Part shown: piece after piece, positions 1 to 6,036 of the stretch
How positions within the stretch are numbered: the first letter of the stretch is position 1
Layout of the letters: the number at the start of each line of letters is the position of its first letter
NCBI GenBank assembly: GCA_031274335.1
Contig: JAISQG010000142.1
Location: 1 to 6,527 of the forward strand
Source: Gracilibacteraceae bacterium
GTDB lineage: Bacteria > Bacillota > Desulfitobacteriia > Desulfitobacteriales > Syntrophobotulaceae
DNA: 6,527 bases
Direction: 5' to 3'
Notes under the pieces: model-generated
Database searches by the model: none
Told to the model about the DNA's origin: nothing
What the model saw: the letters and a program-made list of their open reading frames with translations, nothing else
Made by a program: the position numbers and the translations under genes

Positions 1-885
1 GACGGAGTTTATGTGGACGGTACCCTGGGCGGCGGCGGCCACAGCGCCCTGCTGTTGCGGGAACTTCTGCCCGCGGCCAGGTTGGTGGGGATGGATCGGG
101 ACGAAACGGCTCTCGCCCACTGCCGGGAACGCTTTGCCGCCGACAGCCGCGTGACCTTGCTGCGGGAGAATTTTGCCGGCATGGAAAAGGCGCTCGCGGG
201 GCTGGGGATCGGAGCCGTGAGCGGAATCATGCTTGATCTGGGAATTTCGTCCCCCCAGGTGGACGACGCGTGGCGCGGATTCAGCTACAATCACGACGCG
301 CCGCTGGATATGCGGATGGATCGCGGCCAAAGCCTCACGGCCCGCCTCATCGTCAACGAATGGCCCCTGGAGGAATTGCGCGGAATCATCCGCTCTTACG
401 GCGAGGAAAAATGGGCCGGGCGCATTGCCGCCCGCATAGCGGAGGCTCGCTTGGCCGAGCCGATTCTGACGACCGGGCGGCTCGCGGAGCTGATCAAGGC
501 GGCTATCCCGGCGGCGGCGCGGCGCGAGGGGCCGCACCCGGCCAAACGCACATTTCAGGCCCTGCGGATTGCGGTAAACGGGGAACTGGACGCCCTGGAC
601 GCGGTGCTGGATCAGGCGCTCCGCCTGCTGGAGCCGGGCGGGCGGCTGGCGGTGATCACGTTTCACTCCCTGGAGGACAGAATGGTCAAACAGCGCCTGG
701 CCGGATGGAAGGGACGCTGCGTCTGCCCGCCGGGTCTGCCGGTTTGCGTTTGCGGGGCAAAGGCCGCGGCGCGGATCAGAAAACCGGTGCAGCCGGATCC
801 GCAGGAAACAGAAGCCAACCCGCGGGCGCGCAGCGCCAGGCTGCGCAGCGCGGAGAAATTGTTGAACGGACAGTCAGGAGGATGA
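1..885 (+). CDS. rsmH: 16S rRNA (cytosine-1402 N4)-methyltransferase RsmH, 5' end missing
   Basis: SAM-dependent methyltransferase (older name MraW) that methylates N4 of C1402 in 16S rRNA in the small-subunit decoding region; cytoplasmic. The frame is open from base 1, and the residues before the first possible start (GTG at 13) already belong to the conserved 'DGVYVDGTLGGGGHS' SAM-binding motif, so the true start lies upstream; from family length about 20 residues are missing. Numbering from base 1, visible landmarks are the glycine-rich motif I (5-15), LDLGISSPQVD (78-88), FHSLEDRMVK (221-230), the paired cysteines of CxCPPxxPxCxC (240-251) and the C-terminal RARSARLR (275-282). All are family hallmarks and the rest is intact. 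It is normally an early gene of the dcw cluster; ftsL begins 3 nt after its stop. Identification is secure. Confidence 0.97.
   Translation, partial: DGVYVDGTLGGGGHSALLLRELLPAARLVGMDRDETALAHCRERFAADSRVTLLRENFAGMEKALAGLGIGAVSGIMLDLGISSPQVDDAWRGFSYNHDAPLDMRMDRGQSLTARLIVNEWPLEELRGIIRSYGEEKWAGRIAARIAEARLAEPILTTGRLAELIKAAIPAAARREGPHPAKRTFQALRIAVNGELDALDAVLDQALRLLEPGGRLAVITFHSLEDRMVKQRLAGWKGRCVCPPGLPVCVCGAKAAARIRKPVQPDPQETEANPRARSARLRSAEKLLNGQSGG
876..881 (+). promoter_or_regulatory. Shine-Dalgarno site of ftsL (AGGAGG)
   Basis: A full AGGAGG lies inside the last codons of rsmH. It is 7 nt from the ATG at 889 but only 4 nt from the in-frame GTG at 886, which favours the ATG as the ftsL start. Confidence 0.75.
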
Positions 886-888
886 GTG

Positions 889-1464
889 ATGCGAGCGGCG
901 CAAAATCAAGCGCGTTCCACTGAGAACGAATATTATTTCGACGACGAATTTTCATATAATTACGATTACAATTATGATTATAACTATGATTATGCGGGCG
1001 AACTCACCGGAGAGGACGCCGTTCCTGTAGCCGCCGTCAGAAAAAAAACGCGCCGGCAGGCTTCTTCGAGCGGACGCCTGGGCGCGGCGGCCGGCGTGCT
1101 GGCGTTTTTGCTGGCTTTTCTGGCCATCGGCATCATATCCGTGCATACCGAATACATCGAAAGGCAAAGCGACCGGTTGGAGAGCGAACTGAATGATTTG
1201 CGCATCAGCAACAGCATACTGCAAATTGATATAGACAAGCTCAGTTCCGTGGAGCGCATAGAACAGGCGGCCCTGGAACTGGGGATGGTGCGGCCGGCCA
1301 ATAAAATGTATGTGTCCAGCGACCTGATTGTGCCGGCCGGGGAAGCGCCGCCGGGAGAAGCGGCGGAGAGCGAGCCGCCGGAAGCGGAAAACGAAGTGGA
1401 ATTGGGCGCCGTCGGCAATGTGCTGAGGGCGATCACCGGCTTTTTTGCTTATGCGCGCGGGTAA
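889..1464 (+). CDS. ftsL: Cell division protein FtsL
   Basis: Bitopic divisome scaffold that partners FtsB/DivIC and FtsQ/DivIB and helps activate septal peptidoglycan synthesis. The 191-residue product has an N-terminal cytoplasmic part with three NYDY repeats (about 24-35) and a basic patch (RKKTRR, 51-56). One membrane segment follows (about 65-85), then a heptad-like coiled-coil stretch (about 88-120), then the family signature IEQAALELGMVRP (about 124-136). FtsL proteins are usually near 100-130 residues, so this one is long at both ends; the tail after the signature is acidic and Pro/Glu-rich and ends in a short hydrophobic stretch. ATG 889 was chosen over GTG 886 for Shine-Dalgarno spacing. 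The gene starts 3 nt after rsmH and its end overlaps murE. Sequence conservation in this family is low, so the call rests on topology, the LGM motif and position. DivIC/FtsB is the alternative but fits the signature and synteny less well. Confidence 0.85.
   Translation: MRAAQNQARSTENEYYFDDEFSYNYDYNYDYNYDYAGELTGEDAVPVAAVRKKTRRQASSSGRLGAAAGVLAFLLAFLAIGIISVHTEYIERQSDRLESELNDLRISNSILQIDIDKLSSVERIEQAALELGMVRPANKMYVSSDLIVPAGEAPPGEAAESEPPEAENEVELGAVGNVLRAITGFFAYARG
958..993 (+). repeat. Three 12-bp tandem repeats encoding NYDY inside ftsL
   Basis: Three adjacent copies of the 12-bp unit AAYTAYGATTAY encode Asn-Tyr-Asp-Tyr three times. The tract is strikingly AT-rich in a gene and genome segment that are otherwise GC-rich. 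Copies differ only at synonymous third positions (C/T), so the repeat is not brand new, but copy-number change in steps of 12 bp would keep the reading frame. Confidence 0.85.
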
Positions 1465-2935
1465 GGCCAAAAATCTGGCCGAATTGGCGGCGCGTGTGCC
1501 GGGCGCCGTTTTGACGGCCTCTGTTCCGGTTACGGGCATCAAAATCGATTCCCGCCGGGCGCGGGAAGGCGACCTCTTTGTCTGCGTGCCGGGATTTCAG
1601 ACGGACGGGCACGATTTCGCGGCCGCGGCTCTGGCCAACGGGGCGGCGGCTTTGGTCGTCTCCCGCCGACTTGACGCGGCGGTTCCGCAGCTTATTGTCC
1701 CCGACACGCGGGAGGCTGCCGGTTATCTGGCGGCGGCCTTTTATGACGAACCCTGCCGCCGTCTGCGTTTAACCGGTGTGACCGGCACGAACGGTAAAAC
1801 GACGACAACGCATCTGATGGAGCGCATCGCGCGGGAGGCCGGCTGCCCGGCCGGGCTGATCGGGACGCTGGGGGCGCGACTGGGCGCGCAATCTTGGCTC
1901 ACGGAACATACGACGCCGGAAGCGGTGGATTTGCAGTGCGTTCTGGCCCGGATGTCTGAGCGCGGCGCGCGCGCGGTCATAATGGAAGTGTCTTCGCATG
2001 CGCTCGACCTGGGGCGCGTCAACGGCTGCTCTTTCGCGGCCGCCGTGTTCACCAATCTGACCCAGGATCATCTTGATTATCACAGCACGATGGAGCGCTA
2101 CTGGCAAGCCAAGGCGAAGCTTTTCACCGTTTTGCCGCCGGCGCCGGGCGCTTTCGCCCTGATCAATATTGACCAGGAGGAAGGCGAGCGTCTGGCGGCC
2201 GGAGTATCCTGCCGCCGCGTCACCTATGGTTTGGAAAATCCGGCGGCGGATTACCGCGCCGGGCAAATCAGGCAGGAAGCGGGCGGTGTCCGTTTTGCCG
2301 CGCGGCGGGGGGAACGGGAGGAAGAAATCTTCTCCGCGGCACCGGGGCGATTCAGCGTATACAACGCCCTGGCCGCCTGGGCTTGGGCCCTGGAAAGCGG
2401 GTACGCGCCGGAAGCGGCCCGGCGGGCGCTGGCCGCGCCGGAAGGGGTGCCGGGGCGGTTTGAAAGCATTAGGGGCGGGCAGGATTTTCAGGTGATCGTC
2501 GATTACGCCCACACGCCCGACGGCTTGGAAAATGTGCTGCGCGCGGCGCGGGATCTCAGCGCCGGCCGCCTGATCACGGTTTTTGGCTGCGGCGGCGACC
2601 GGGACAGAGCCAAGCGGCCGCTCATGGGAGAGGCGGCGGCGCGCCGCAGCGATTATGTCGTCGTCACGTCGGATAATCCGCGCACAGAAAAACCGGAAGC
2701 CATCATCGAAGATATTTTGCCCGGCCTGGCCGGGACGGATACCGACTGGGAAATTTTGACAGACAGGCGGGCCGCCATCCGCCGGGCGATCGGCCTGGCC
2801 GCTCCGGGGGACATAGTGGTGATTGCCGGCAAAGGCCATGAGGATTATCAGATCATCGGCAAAGAAAAAATCCATTTTGACGACCGCGAAGAAGCGCGGC
2901 TGGCCTTGGCGGGCCGGCCGGACGGGGTGAAATAA
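1451..2935 (+). CDS. murE: UDP-MurNAc-L-Ala-D-Glu:meso-diaminopimelate ligase MurE
   Basis: Cytoplasmic ATP-dependent ligase adding the third stem-peptide residue to UDP-MurNAc-L-Ala-D-Glu. The 494-residue product has normal family length and all three Mur-ligase domains. Visible are the N-terminal UDP-binding region (DSRRAREGDLFVC, about 33-45), the P-loop GTNGKTTTT (112-120), EVSSHALDLGRV (179-190), NLTQDHLDYH (202-211), a YWQAKAKLF segment whose Lys221 is the likely carbamylated lysine, and HTPD (354-357). DNPR (408-411) is the motif typical of enzymes that take meso-diaminopimelate rather than lysine, and KGHEDYQ (461-467) also fits. ATG 1451 was chosen; an in-frame TTG at 1445 is the only other possible start, because a stop lies at 1424-1426. 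No well-spaced Shine-Dalgarno site is seen and the start overlaps ftsL by 14 nt, so translation is probably coupled to ftsL. The expected ftsI/spoVD gene upstream is absent. Confidence 0.97.
   Translation: MRAGKAKNLAELAARVPGAVLTASVPVTGIKIDSRRAREGDLFVCVPGFQTDGHDFAAAALANGAAALVVSRRLDAAVPQLIVPDTREAAGYLAAAFYDEPCRRLRLTGVTGTNGKTTTTHLMERIAREAGCPAGLIGTLGARLGAQSWLTEHTTPEAVDLQCVLARMSERGARAVIMEVSSHALDLGRVNGCSFAAAVFTNLTQDHLDYHSTMERYWQAKAKLFTVLPPAPGAFALINIDQEEGERLAAGVSCRRVTYGLENPAADYRAGQIRQEAGGVRFAARRGEREEEIFSAAPGRFSVYNALAAWAWALESGYAPEAARRALAAPEGVPGRFESIRGGQDFQVIVDYAHTPDGLENVLRAARDLSAGRLITVFGCGGDRDRAKRPLMGEAAARRSDYVVVTSDNPRTEKPEAIIEDILPGLAGTDTDWEILTDRRAAIRRAIGLAAPGDIVVIAGKGHEDYQIIGKEKIHFDDREEARLALAGRPDGVK
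2924..2930 (+). promoter_or_regulatory. Shine-Dalgarno site of murF (GGGGTGA)
   Basis: One mismatch from GGAGGTGA, located in the last murE codons. It is 5 nt from the TTG at 2936 but 14 nt from the downstream ATG at 2945, so it supports the TTG start. Confidence 0.55.
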
Positions 2936-4351
2936 TTGAGCGCCATGACGGCCGGGGAAGCGGCGCGGCTCACGGGCGGCGCGCTGCGCGGCGAGGCGGC
3001 CGCGCTTTTTTCCGGTTGCGCGATTGACAGCCGGGCGCTCGCGCCCGGCATGCTGTTTGTCGCCCTGCCCGGAGCGCGCGCGGACGGCCGCCGTTTTATC
3101 GGCGCGGCTTTCGCGGCGGGAGCCGGAGCGGCTTTGAGCGGCCCGGCCCTTGAGACGGCCGTGCCGCCGGGCAAGGCGATTATTGTGACGGAGGATCCGC
3201 TCGCCGCCATGCAAAACCTGGCCCGCTTCCGACGCGACGCTCTGGGGGCGCGGGTGGTGGCCGTCACCGGCAGCAACGGCAAAACGACGACCAAGGATTT
3301 GACGGCGGCGGTGCTGTCCGGCCGTTTTCGCGTATATAAAAGCGAGGGCAATCACAATAACGAAATCGGCCTGCCCCTGACCGTTCTGAACGCGCCGGAC
3401 GACGCCGAGGCGCTGGTACTGGAAATGGGGATGCGCGGTTTGGGGCAGATTTCCGCTCTCTGCCGCATTTGCCGGCCGGACACCGCGGTGCTGACCAATA
3501 TCGGCTCGGCGCATATGGAACTGCTGGGCAGCAGGGAAAACATCGCGCGGGCCAAATGGGAATTGGTCGAGAGCCTGCCGCCGGACGGCCCGGCCGTTTT
3601 GAACGCGGAGGACGAGTGGAGCGCCGTTTTGGGCGGGCGGCGGCCCGGGCCGAAGATTTACTACGGCACCGCCGGGCGGCATGCGTTTCCCGAGGTGCGA
3701 GGACTGAATCTGCGGCCCGCCCCCGGCATGTTCCTCGGCGTCTGCTTCCGCGCGGAAGCGGCGGCGGGCGGCGGAAAAACGCAGGCGGCGGAGGTCAGGC
3801 TACCGCTGGCCGGAGAACACAATGTCCTGGACGCGCTGGCCGCGCTGGCGACGGGCCTGCGTTTCGGCGTCCCGCTGGCGGCGGGTGCCGCGGCTCTGGA
3901 AACGGCGCGGCTTTCTTCCGGCCGCTTGGAGGTATTCGCGGGCCGGGACGGCACGATCATCGACGACTCTTACAACGCCAATCCGGATTCCATGCTCGCC
4001 TCTTTGGCCGTGCTGGCCGAACGGGGCGGGGCGCGCACCGTAGCCGTGCTGGGCGGCATGTTGGAATTGGGCGCGGCCGCGGAGGAGGAACATCGGCGCG
4101 TGGGCGCCGCCGCCGCCGCGCTGGGCATAGGTCATTTGGTGGGAACAGGCGAGCTGGGCGCTCATATCAGCGCGGGAGCGCTGGCCGCGGGGATGCCGCC
4201 GGCGGCGGTCACTTCCTGCCGGGACAACGAGGAAGCCCTGGCCGTGACGCAGGCCGTGCTGCGGGAAAAATTGCCGGCGGCCTGGGTTCTGGTGAAAGGT
4301 TCGCGGGGAGCGCGCATGGAGGAAATAAGCCGGGCTCTGAGGCAGGGCTAA
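2936..4351 (+). CDS. murF: UDP-MurNAc-tripeptide:D-Ala-D-Ala ligase MurF
   Basis: Cytoplasmic ATP-dependent ligase that joins D-Ala-D-Ala to the UDP-MurNAc tripeptide, completing the soluble precursor. The 471-residue product is of normal family length. It shows the N-terminal domain motif CAIDSRALAPGMLFVALPG (28-46), the P-loop TGSNGKTTTKD (111-121), EGNHNNEIGLPLTVL (137-151), EMGMRGLGQI (163-172), TNIGSAHMELLG (187-198), the C-terminal-domain motif DSYNANPDS (344-352) and KGSRGARME (454-462). The chosen start is TTG 2936, directly after the murE stop, because of Shine-Dalgarno spacing and because the few extra residues match usual MurF N-termini; ATG 2945 is the alternative. The substrate follows on from that of MurE just upstream. 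The gene normally next, mraY, is not present here. Confidence 0.97.
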   Translation: MSAMTAGEAARLTGGALRGEAAALFSGCAIDSRALAPGMLFVALPGARADGRRFIGAAFAAGAGAALSGPALETAVPPGKAIIVTEDPLAAMQNLARFRRDALGARVVAVTGSNGKTTTKDLTAAVLSGRFRVYKSEGNHNNEIGLPLTVLNAPDDAEALVLEMGMRGLGQISALCRICRPDTAVLTNIGSAHMELLGSRENIARAKWELVESLPPDGPAVLNAEDEWSAVLGGRRPGPKIYYGTAGRHAFPEVRGLNLRPAPGMFLGVCFRAEAAAGGGKTQAAEVRLPLAGEHNVLDALAALATGLRFGVPLAAGAAALETARLSSGRLEVFAGRDGTIIDDSYNANPDSMLASLAVLAERGGARTVAVLGGMLELGAAAEEEHRRVGAAAAALGIGHLVGTGELGAHISAGALAAGMPPAAVTSCRDNEEALAVTQAVLREKLPAAWVLVKGSRGARMEEISRALRQG

Positions 4352-5394
4352 TGACGGGGCGGCGGCGTGTTTTACTCTGTTTAATTTTATTGCTTCTGGG
4401 GAGCGGATGTTTTTTCGCCGGCCCGGAAAACGGCGCGCCGCCCGGCGGCTTCACGGTCTTTTTTCTGGACGTGGGGCAGGCTGATTGCGCGCTCGTCCTC
4501 TGCGACGGCCGCGCCATGCTGATCGACGGAGGGAACGCGGCGGACGGCGAGGCTGTGGCCGCCTTTCTGGCGGCGCGCGGAGTCGGCCGCCTTGATTACA
4601 TAATATGCACTCACGCGCATGAGGACCATGCCGGCGGGCTGGCCGAAGTTTTGCGCGCCTTGCCGGCCGATACGCTCTATTGTCCGGTGACGGAGTACGA
4701 CGGCGCTCCTTTTCGCCGTTTTGCCGAGGCCGCCGCCGCGCGCGGGCTGGAAATCCTGACGCCGGCGCCGGGCGCGGAATTTCCCCTGGGCAGCGCCCTG
4801 GTTCGCGTTTTAGGGCCGCTGAAATCATATGAGGATCACAATAACGATTCCATTGTCCTGAAAATAGAGTACGGTGCGACCTCGTTCCTTTTCACGGGCG
4901 ACGCGGAGCGGGAAGCGGAGGCGGATATTCTGGCCGCCGGGTATGATCTGGCCGGCACGGTGCTGAAAATAGGGCATCACGGCAGCGAAAGCTCGACGAC
5001 CTATCCGTTTCTGCGGGAGATCATGCCGGAACACGCGGTGATTTCCTGCGGGACGGACAATCCATACGGCCATCCGCACGAGAATACTCTGAGCAGGCTG
5101 CGGGACGCGGAAGTCCGGGTCTGGCGCACCGACATGCAGGGAACGATCACCTGCGTGAGCGACGGGCGCGCGGTGACATTGGCCGCGGAAAAAAACGCGG
5201 AGGCGGTCACGAATCCCACGGGTGAGCGCAGGGAATCCGGCGGCGGCGCGGGATATATCGGCAATGTGCGCAGCCGAAAATTTCACCTGCCGGATTGCGG
5301 CACCCTGCCGGCGGAGAAAAACAGGATATATTTCGCCACGCGCGCGGGAGCCGCCGATGCCGGATATGAGCCCTGCGGCCTGTGCCGGCCGTGA
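4351..5394 (+). CDS. Lipoprotein with ComEC-type metallo-beta-lactamase domain and C-terminal Ada-like zinc-binding motif
   Basis: The 347-residue product has a lipoprotein signal peptide: basic MTGRRR, a Leu-rich core, then LLGSGC with Cys20 as the likely lipidated residue (the -3 Gly is slightly atypical). Residues 34-275 are a metallo-beta-lactamase fold of the kind found at the C-terminus of the competence protein ComEC. They show FFLDVGQADC (37-46), THAHEDHAGG (87-96, the HxHxDH metal site), FTGDAE (181-186) and KIGHHGS (206-212). Residues 301-347 (YIGNVRSRKFH ... GYEPCGLCRP) resemble the Ada-type zinc module, with His312, Cys316, Cys342 and Cys345 as likely ligands. The ATG overlaps the murF stop by one base (TAATG), with GAGG at 4339-4342 giving 8-nt spacing. 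The family suggests an exported hydrolase, possibly a nuclease, anchored outside the membrane; the substrate is unknown. It lacks the ComEC membrane channel, so it is not ComEC itself. Confidence 0.9.
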   Translation: MTGRRRVLLCLILLLLGSGCFFAGPENGAPPGGFTVFFLDVGQADCALVLCDGRAMLIDGGNAADGEAVAAFLAARGVGRLDYIICTHAHEDHAGGLAEVLRALPADTLYCPVTEYDGAPFRRFAEAAAARGLEILTPAPGAEFPLGSALVRVLGPLKSYEDHNNDSIVLKIEYGATSFLFTGDAEREAEADILAAGYDLAGTVLKIGHHGSESSTTYPFLREIMPEHAVISCGTDNPYGHPHENTLSRLRDAEVRVWRTDMQGTITCVSDGRAVTLAAEKNAEAVTNPTGERRESGGGAGYIGNVRSRKFHLPDCGTLPAEKNRIYFATRAGAADAGYEPCGLCRP

Positions 5395-5420
5395 AATTAC
5401 TTAGAGACAGCCTTATGTAA

Positions 5421-5781
5421 GGGGGAAGTCTCCTGTAAGCCGAGTTCTGTTCCCCTCGCGGGGCGGTGATCATCTATCTGGGACCGGCGTCTCCGCCGGC
5501 CTCTCGCGACCATACCCGGGGATGGAACGGGCCGCTCCAATTTCCCCCTATTCGGTCTTGCTCCGGGCGGGGTTTACAGGGCCGGCCGGTTACCCGGCCG
5601 CCGGTGAGCTCTTACCTCGCCTTTCCACCCTTACCGCTCGCGCGGCGGTATATTTCTGTTGCACTATCCTCAGGGTCACCCCTACCGGGCGTTACCCGGC
5701 GCCCTGCCCTCTGGAGCTCGGACTTTCCTCAGAAACGGCCTTTCGGCACATGTTTCCGCGACCACCCGGTCAACTTCCCCC
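5421..5781 (-). ncRNA. rnpB: RNase P RNA, bacterial class A
   Basis: Catalytic RNA that matures tRNA 5' ends. Read on the minus strand it contains the conserved segments in order: GAGGAAAGTCCGAGCTCC (5' half of P4, complement of 5713-5730), AGTGCAACAGAAATA, GGTAAGGGTGGAAAGG, GAGGTAAGAGCTCACCGG, GTAAACCCC, GGAGCAAGACCGAATAGG and ACAGAACTCGGCTTA (3' half of P4, complement of 5436-5450). The ends are set by a perfect 9-bp P1 helix between GGGGGAAGT (5781-5773) and ACTTCCCCC (5429-5421), giving about 361 nt, normal for the class. The layout is the ancestral A type, not the Bacillus B type. Plus-strand open frames across this region are artefacts. No factor-independent terminator is visible after the P1 3' strand; 3' processing is likely. 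Confidence 0.97.
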
Positions 5782-5788
5782 AACCGGT

Positions 5789-5817
5789 ATTTTACACTAC
5801 GTTTACGCCGCCGTCAA
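5789..5817 (-). promoter_or_regulatory. Promoter of rnpB
   Basis: On the minus strand TTGACG (5817-5812) and TAAAAT (5794-5789) are separated by exactly 17 nt, close to the sigma-70/sigma-A consensus. The -10 ends 7 nt before base 5781, the first base of P1 in RNase P RNA, so promoter and RNA end support each other. Confidence 0.9.
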
Positions 5818-5857
5818 GTTTTGCGCCGCGTTTTCGGAATGATTTGGCATTATGACC

Positions 5858-5881
5858 GTAGGGGCGAGGCTTGCCTCGCCC
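5858..5881. repeat. REP-like element: GTAG plus GC-rich hairpin
   Basis: GTAG (5858-5861) is followed by a perfect palindromic hairpin GGGCGAGG-CTTG-CCTCGCCC (5862-5881). A GTAG tetranucleotide at the foot of a short GC-rich hairpin is the layout of repetitive extragenic palindromes mobilised by RAYT (REP-associated tyrosine) transposases. Only one copy is in the window, so repetitiveness in the genome is inferred. It sits about 40 bp upstream of the rnpB -35. A factor-independent terminator is less likely because no T-run follows on either strand. Confidence 0.6.
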
Positions 5882-5958
5882 GGTTGTGCAAATACCCCCC
5901 GCCAGAGAGGATGCGGCATGAACAGTATTAAAAATTATCAAAAGTAACAAAAAACATA
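5882..5958. other. AT-rich spacer without a gene
   Basis: No supported gene. From about 5921 the composition turns strongly A/T-rich, with A-tracts directly before the -35 at 5959, which could act as an UP-like element for that promoter. A nine-codon frame at 5918-5947 (MNSIKNYQK) has GAGAGG seven bases upstream but no other support. Confidence 0.5.
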
Positions 5959-5988
5959 TTGACAGGGCCGGCGATGCCGTGTTATCCT
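5959..5988 (+). promoter_or_regulatory. Candidate rightward promoter (TTGACA / TATCCT)
   Basis: A perfect -35 TTGACA (5959-5964) and TATCCT (5983-5988, four of six consensus bases) are 18 nt apart, behind an A-rich upstream stretch. Predicted start is near 5995. It would transcribe the hairpin-rich leader toward the lipoprotein gene, divergently from rnpB. Confidence 0.6.
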
Positions 5989-5990
5989 GA

Positions 5991-6017
5991 GGGTGTGATT
6001 CTGAATATGGAATACCC
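5991..6017. repeat. Imperfect dyad at the predicted transcription start
   Basis: GGGT (5991-5994) pairs with ACCC (6014-6017) and ATTC (5998-6001) with GAAT (6010-6013), with a 3-nt bulge on the left and an 8-nt loop. It overlaps the predicted start of the upstream promoter, so it may be an operator or a small 5' hairpin. Confidence 0.35.
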
Positions 6018-6021
6018 ATTC

Positions 6022-6030
6022 TGCTATAGT
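6022..6030 (+). promoter_or_regulatory. Candidate second rightward promoter, extended -10 (TGCTATAGT)
   Basis: TG-N-TATAGT matches the extended -10 consensus at eight of nine positions. The -35 position (CTGAAT, 6001-6006, 18 nt upstream) is poor, as is usual for extended -10 promoters. Predicted start is near 6037, just ahead of the hairpin array. Confidence 0.45.
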
Positions 6031-6036
6031 GAACAT

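Noticed and set aside
952..1542. Minus-strand frames opposite ftsL (952-1542 and 990-1436)
   Set aside because: They oppose a gene supported by topology, motif, ribosome site and synteny; the Ile/Val repeat in one is just the reverse reading of the NYDY tract.
1769..3682. Long minus-strand open frame (637 codons) opposite murE and murF
   Set aside because: It is antisense to two unmistakable Mur ligases; long spurious frames are common on the opposite strand of GC-rich genes, and its translation (Arg/Pro/Ala-rich) resembles no family.
3469..4350. Upstream in-frame extension of the MBL gene inside murF
   Set aside because: The reading is an out-of-frame translation of murF; the lipoprotein signal peptide and GAGG site fix the start at 4351.
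5395..5420. Terminator between the MBL gene and rnpB
   Set aside because: Only a weak AT-rich imperfect stem (TTAC..GTAA) with no T-run on either strand.
5466..5931. Plus-strand open frames across the rnpB region (at 5466, 5522 and 5659)
   Set aside because: They are translations of the complement of RNase P RNA, a classic source of false hypothetical proteins; none has a good ribosome site.
5792..6019. Minus-strand 75-codon frame with a hydrophobic, signal-like segment
   Set aside because: No Shine-Dalgarno site before its ATG, and it runs through the REP hairpin and the rnpB promoter; the hydrophobic stretch comes from the AT-rich spacer.
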